Assembly (NCBI RefSeq): GCF_015277875.1
Contig: NZ_CP063814.1
Coordinates: 3,286,001-3,350,000, forward strand
Direction of reading: 5' to 3'
Source: Microbacterium luteum
GTDB taxonomy: Bacteria > Actinomycetota > Actinomycetes > Actinomycetales > Microbacteriaceae
Length of the DNA stretch: 64,000 nucleotides
Under the pieces are notes generated by a model. The model did not search any database, was not told the origin of the DNA, and was given only the letters and a program-made list of their open reading frames with translations. Both the position numbers and the translations under genes were made by a program. Below, piece after piece: positions 62,428 to 64,000 of the stretch. How positions within the stretch are numbered: the stretch's first letter is position 1; each line of letters starts with the position of its first letter.

Positions 62428-63990
62428 TCAATCTGCGGCGTGTGGAGGGAGACGAACGCCGGCCTCGGCGAGTCGGGCCGCTCGTAGCGCTTTGGGCTCC
62501 GGCGGCCAACTCGCCATTTCGAGTGTTGCAGCGAATTGGCTGTAGCTCTCCGCCCGCGTGAAGAAGAGGTCATTGTGTCCGAGTCGCAACAACTCACGGG
62601 AGTCGCTTCTCGGTGTGAAGACCAGCTCTGGCATTAGCACGAACCCGTCGATTTCGTAGCCGGAGAAGTCATAGTTATCTCCGACGGGGTTCTTGGTCAG
62701 CGTGGCGATTCGGTCCTGCCATTGATCCAGCGCCTTGTTGAGCCGGTCGGTCCCACTCCGCACCGCGGCGTGCTCGCCGGCGAGGTAGTCGACGGCAGTA
62801 AGGAACCGCTTGCAGGAAATTAGGAAGAGCTTGGTGCCGACAACGAGCAGAGCGTCGGCGTCGGTTACTACCGATCCGTTCAGGCGGAGTTCCTTGCCGC
62901 GCATTGGGCGGAGCTCAGCGGACGGAGCGAGAACGCTTCCATCGATGAGCTCCTGGACGACGAGCTCGAATTGCGCCCCGGTCAGATTCGATATCAGGCC
63001 TCCACTCGGCGACAGTTTGAGTCCCTGCGTCACGTGCCACGCGTACGCCCACGCGTCGACCAGAGTCCTTCCCTCGTGGTCCTGGAGGACTGGTCCAGGA
63101 AAGCTGCGTCGACCCGCTTCGTACAGGCCCTGGACGTGATCCATGACCTCGCCCGGGGTGAGGCTGCTTTGGCCATGGGCTGACAACCACTTCGAAACAT
63201 CCACATCTCCGAGGGCGGCCGCGACTTGTGCTTCCAGGTCTTCTGTTGGGAGCGACATGAGTCCAAGGCGGGGCAGAGTCCGTCCAGCGTCGTTGTCGGC
63301 GAACATGACGCACCGGAGGAGGGTGTTGCCGAAGACAATCAGCGATACGACCCGTGCAGGATTGTCGAACGACGCGAGCACATCGTGCCGCTCGAGGACC
63401 ATGTACTTCTCGTCCCCTGTGGTGAAGGCCCTGACCGTGAACTGCACGGCATCTTCGGTTGTCGCTGCAGCGGCGTAAGGTCCATCCCAGGTCTCGTCGA
63501 GCGCGTACCCGTGCGTGAAGCGGAATGCGACGAGCATCGGCGGGTCGCCCTCGAACGAGTCGACGTCGATCTTATTCAGACGGATCTCATCGTCAGCGGA
63601 AGACCAGGAGGTGCGGACGTCGAATTCGTGGAGAGCATCGAGCAGTGCGTCGCTGTCGACGACGGCAGGGCGGCGCGTGCTCTGGACCTTGTACTTGACG
63701 CCTTTGGAAGCGCTGCGAATTGCGCCCTCTAGCTCGTCGACCAATCGGACGAGCGCCATGAACTTTGCCAACTTCGCTGAGACGGCGATCGGAACGGTTT
63801 CGGCCATCGCGTCGAGCCTGTCGCCGCGAGCGGTGCCGACAAGGTTCTCCGCAATACGTTGTCTCGAGTCGCCTTGGGTATCCGTCGTACCTGATTCTGC
63901 GAAGGTCAAAGCGTGAGGGGTGAGCCTACGAATGAGATGTAGCCATGTCGCTGAGTCGTAGGCCGCGGCAACTTCCGTCGCAGCAGTCAC
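62428..63990 (-). CDS. Unknown protein with C-terminal NERD/PD-(D/E)XK-like domain
   Basis: 520 residues from a GTG at 63990. The frame stays open to the window edge, so the true start may lie outside. Residues 1-330 match nothing I recognise (mixed alpha/beta, VDELEGAIRSASKGVKYKVQ). Residues 335-470 resemble NERD or restriction-type nuclease folds: Glu342 in GAQFELVVQELI, Asp379 in TDADALLVVGTKLFLI, then S-C-K (392-394) where E-x-K is usual. Lower GC suggests accessory DNA. It may be a degenerate or variant nuclease, for example in phage defence; that is inference. Confidence 0.5.
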   Translation of the reverse strand: MTAATEVAAAYDSATWLHLIRRLTPHALTFAESGTTDTQGDSRQRIAENLVGTARGDRLDAMAETVPIAVSAKLAKFMALVRLVDELEGAIRSASKGVKYKVQSTRRPAVVDSDALLDALHEFDVRTSWSSADDEIRLNKIDVDSFEGDPPMLVAFRFTHGYALDETWDGPYAAAATTEDAVQFTVRAFTTGDEKYMVLERHDVLASFDNPARVVSLIVFGNTLLRCVMFADNDAGRTLPRLGLMSLPTEDLEAQVAAALGDVDVSKWLSAHGQSSLTPGEVMDHVQGLYEAGRRSFPGPVLQDHEGRTLVDAWAYAWHVTQGLKLSPSGGLISNLTGAQFELVVQELIDGSVLAPSAELRPMRGKELRLNGSVVTDADALLVVGTKLFLISCKRFLTAVDYLAGEHAAVRSGTDRLNKALDQWQDRIATLTKNPVGDNYDFSGYEIDGFVLMPELVFTPRSDSRELLRLGHNDLFFTRAESYSQFAATLEMASWPPEPKALRAARLAEAGVRLPPHAAD

Positions 63991-64000
63991 AATCCCTTGG

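Overview
The window is GC-rich (near 70% by eye) and gene-dense. GTG and TTG starts are common, many genes overlap by 1-4 bases, and protein families typical of Micrococcales recur (DUF6412 next to a YidC paralogue, CopD fused to a CtaG-like protein, LAxTG surface anchors). This fits an actinobacterium of the family Microbacteriaceae, most likely Microbacterium or a close relative. That placement is inference from gene content and style; no rRNA or tRNA gene was found to confirm it.

Layout. 1-3.5 kb: the start of a copper-type membrane protein, hupB, a frameshifted alpha/beta hydrolase, and the rpmB-rpmG-rpsN operon of zinc-free-type ribosomal proteins. 3.7-11 kb: one long minus-strand run, znuA-znuC-znuB-zur-permease-TIGR03943-beta-propeller-mpg, headed by a Zur-box-like site. 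11-15.7 kb: hisC followed by a branched-chain-type 2-oxoacid dehydrogenase (E1alpha, E1beta, E2). 15.8-20.9 kb: a holin-like protein, a WXG-like protein with a lipase-like partner, a low-molecular-weight phosphatase, purB and two membrane proteins. 21-24.2 kb: a copper locus (copC, PCu(A)C lipoprotein, DyP peroxidase). 24.2-34.8 kb: an RpiR regulator and a HAD hydrolase flanking a remnant of a phosphonate-type ABC permease, then scattered metabolic genes (DUF2071, alcohol dehydrogenase, pyruvate oxidase, 2OG-Fe(II) oxygenase, nucleoside hydrolase, DUF4407 protein, NAD-binding oxidoreductase).

34.9-48.4 kb: a repeat-rich stretch around a beta-lactamase-like serine hydrolase, then a cell-surface locus. 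It holds a very large GH92 alpha-mannosidase, a multidomain metallophosphoesterase, a lipoprotein and an Ig-repeat protein. Three of these end in sortase-type anchors, and two share both a CBM6-like module and a distinctive domain next to the anchor. 48.4-60.9 kb: ald with a divergent Lrp regulator, an FAD-linked amine-oxidase-like protein, an EEP-family hydrolase, LysE, MarR with a clear palindromic operator, alcohol dehydrogenase, two aldo/keto reductases, an XRE/MmyB-type regulator, DUF2255, DUF6412, a YidC paralogue and a P-loop ATPase. 61.1-64 kb: two unrecognised proteins of lower GC, one ending in a NERD-like nuclease-type domain, which look like accessory DNA.

Four genes carry apparent frameshifts (about 1540, 7625, 23610 and 34048). 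Either this lineage is losing genes or the assembly has uncorrected indels. The most distinctive non-coding signal is a family of 64-bp palindromic elements. Two copies lie on each side of the beta-lactamase-like gene, and a diverged, inverted copy sits near 2.55 kb.
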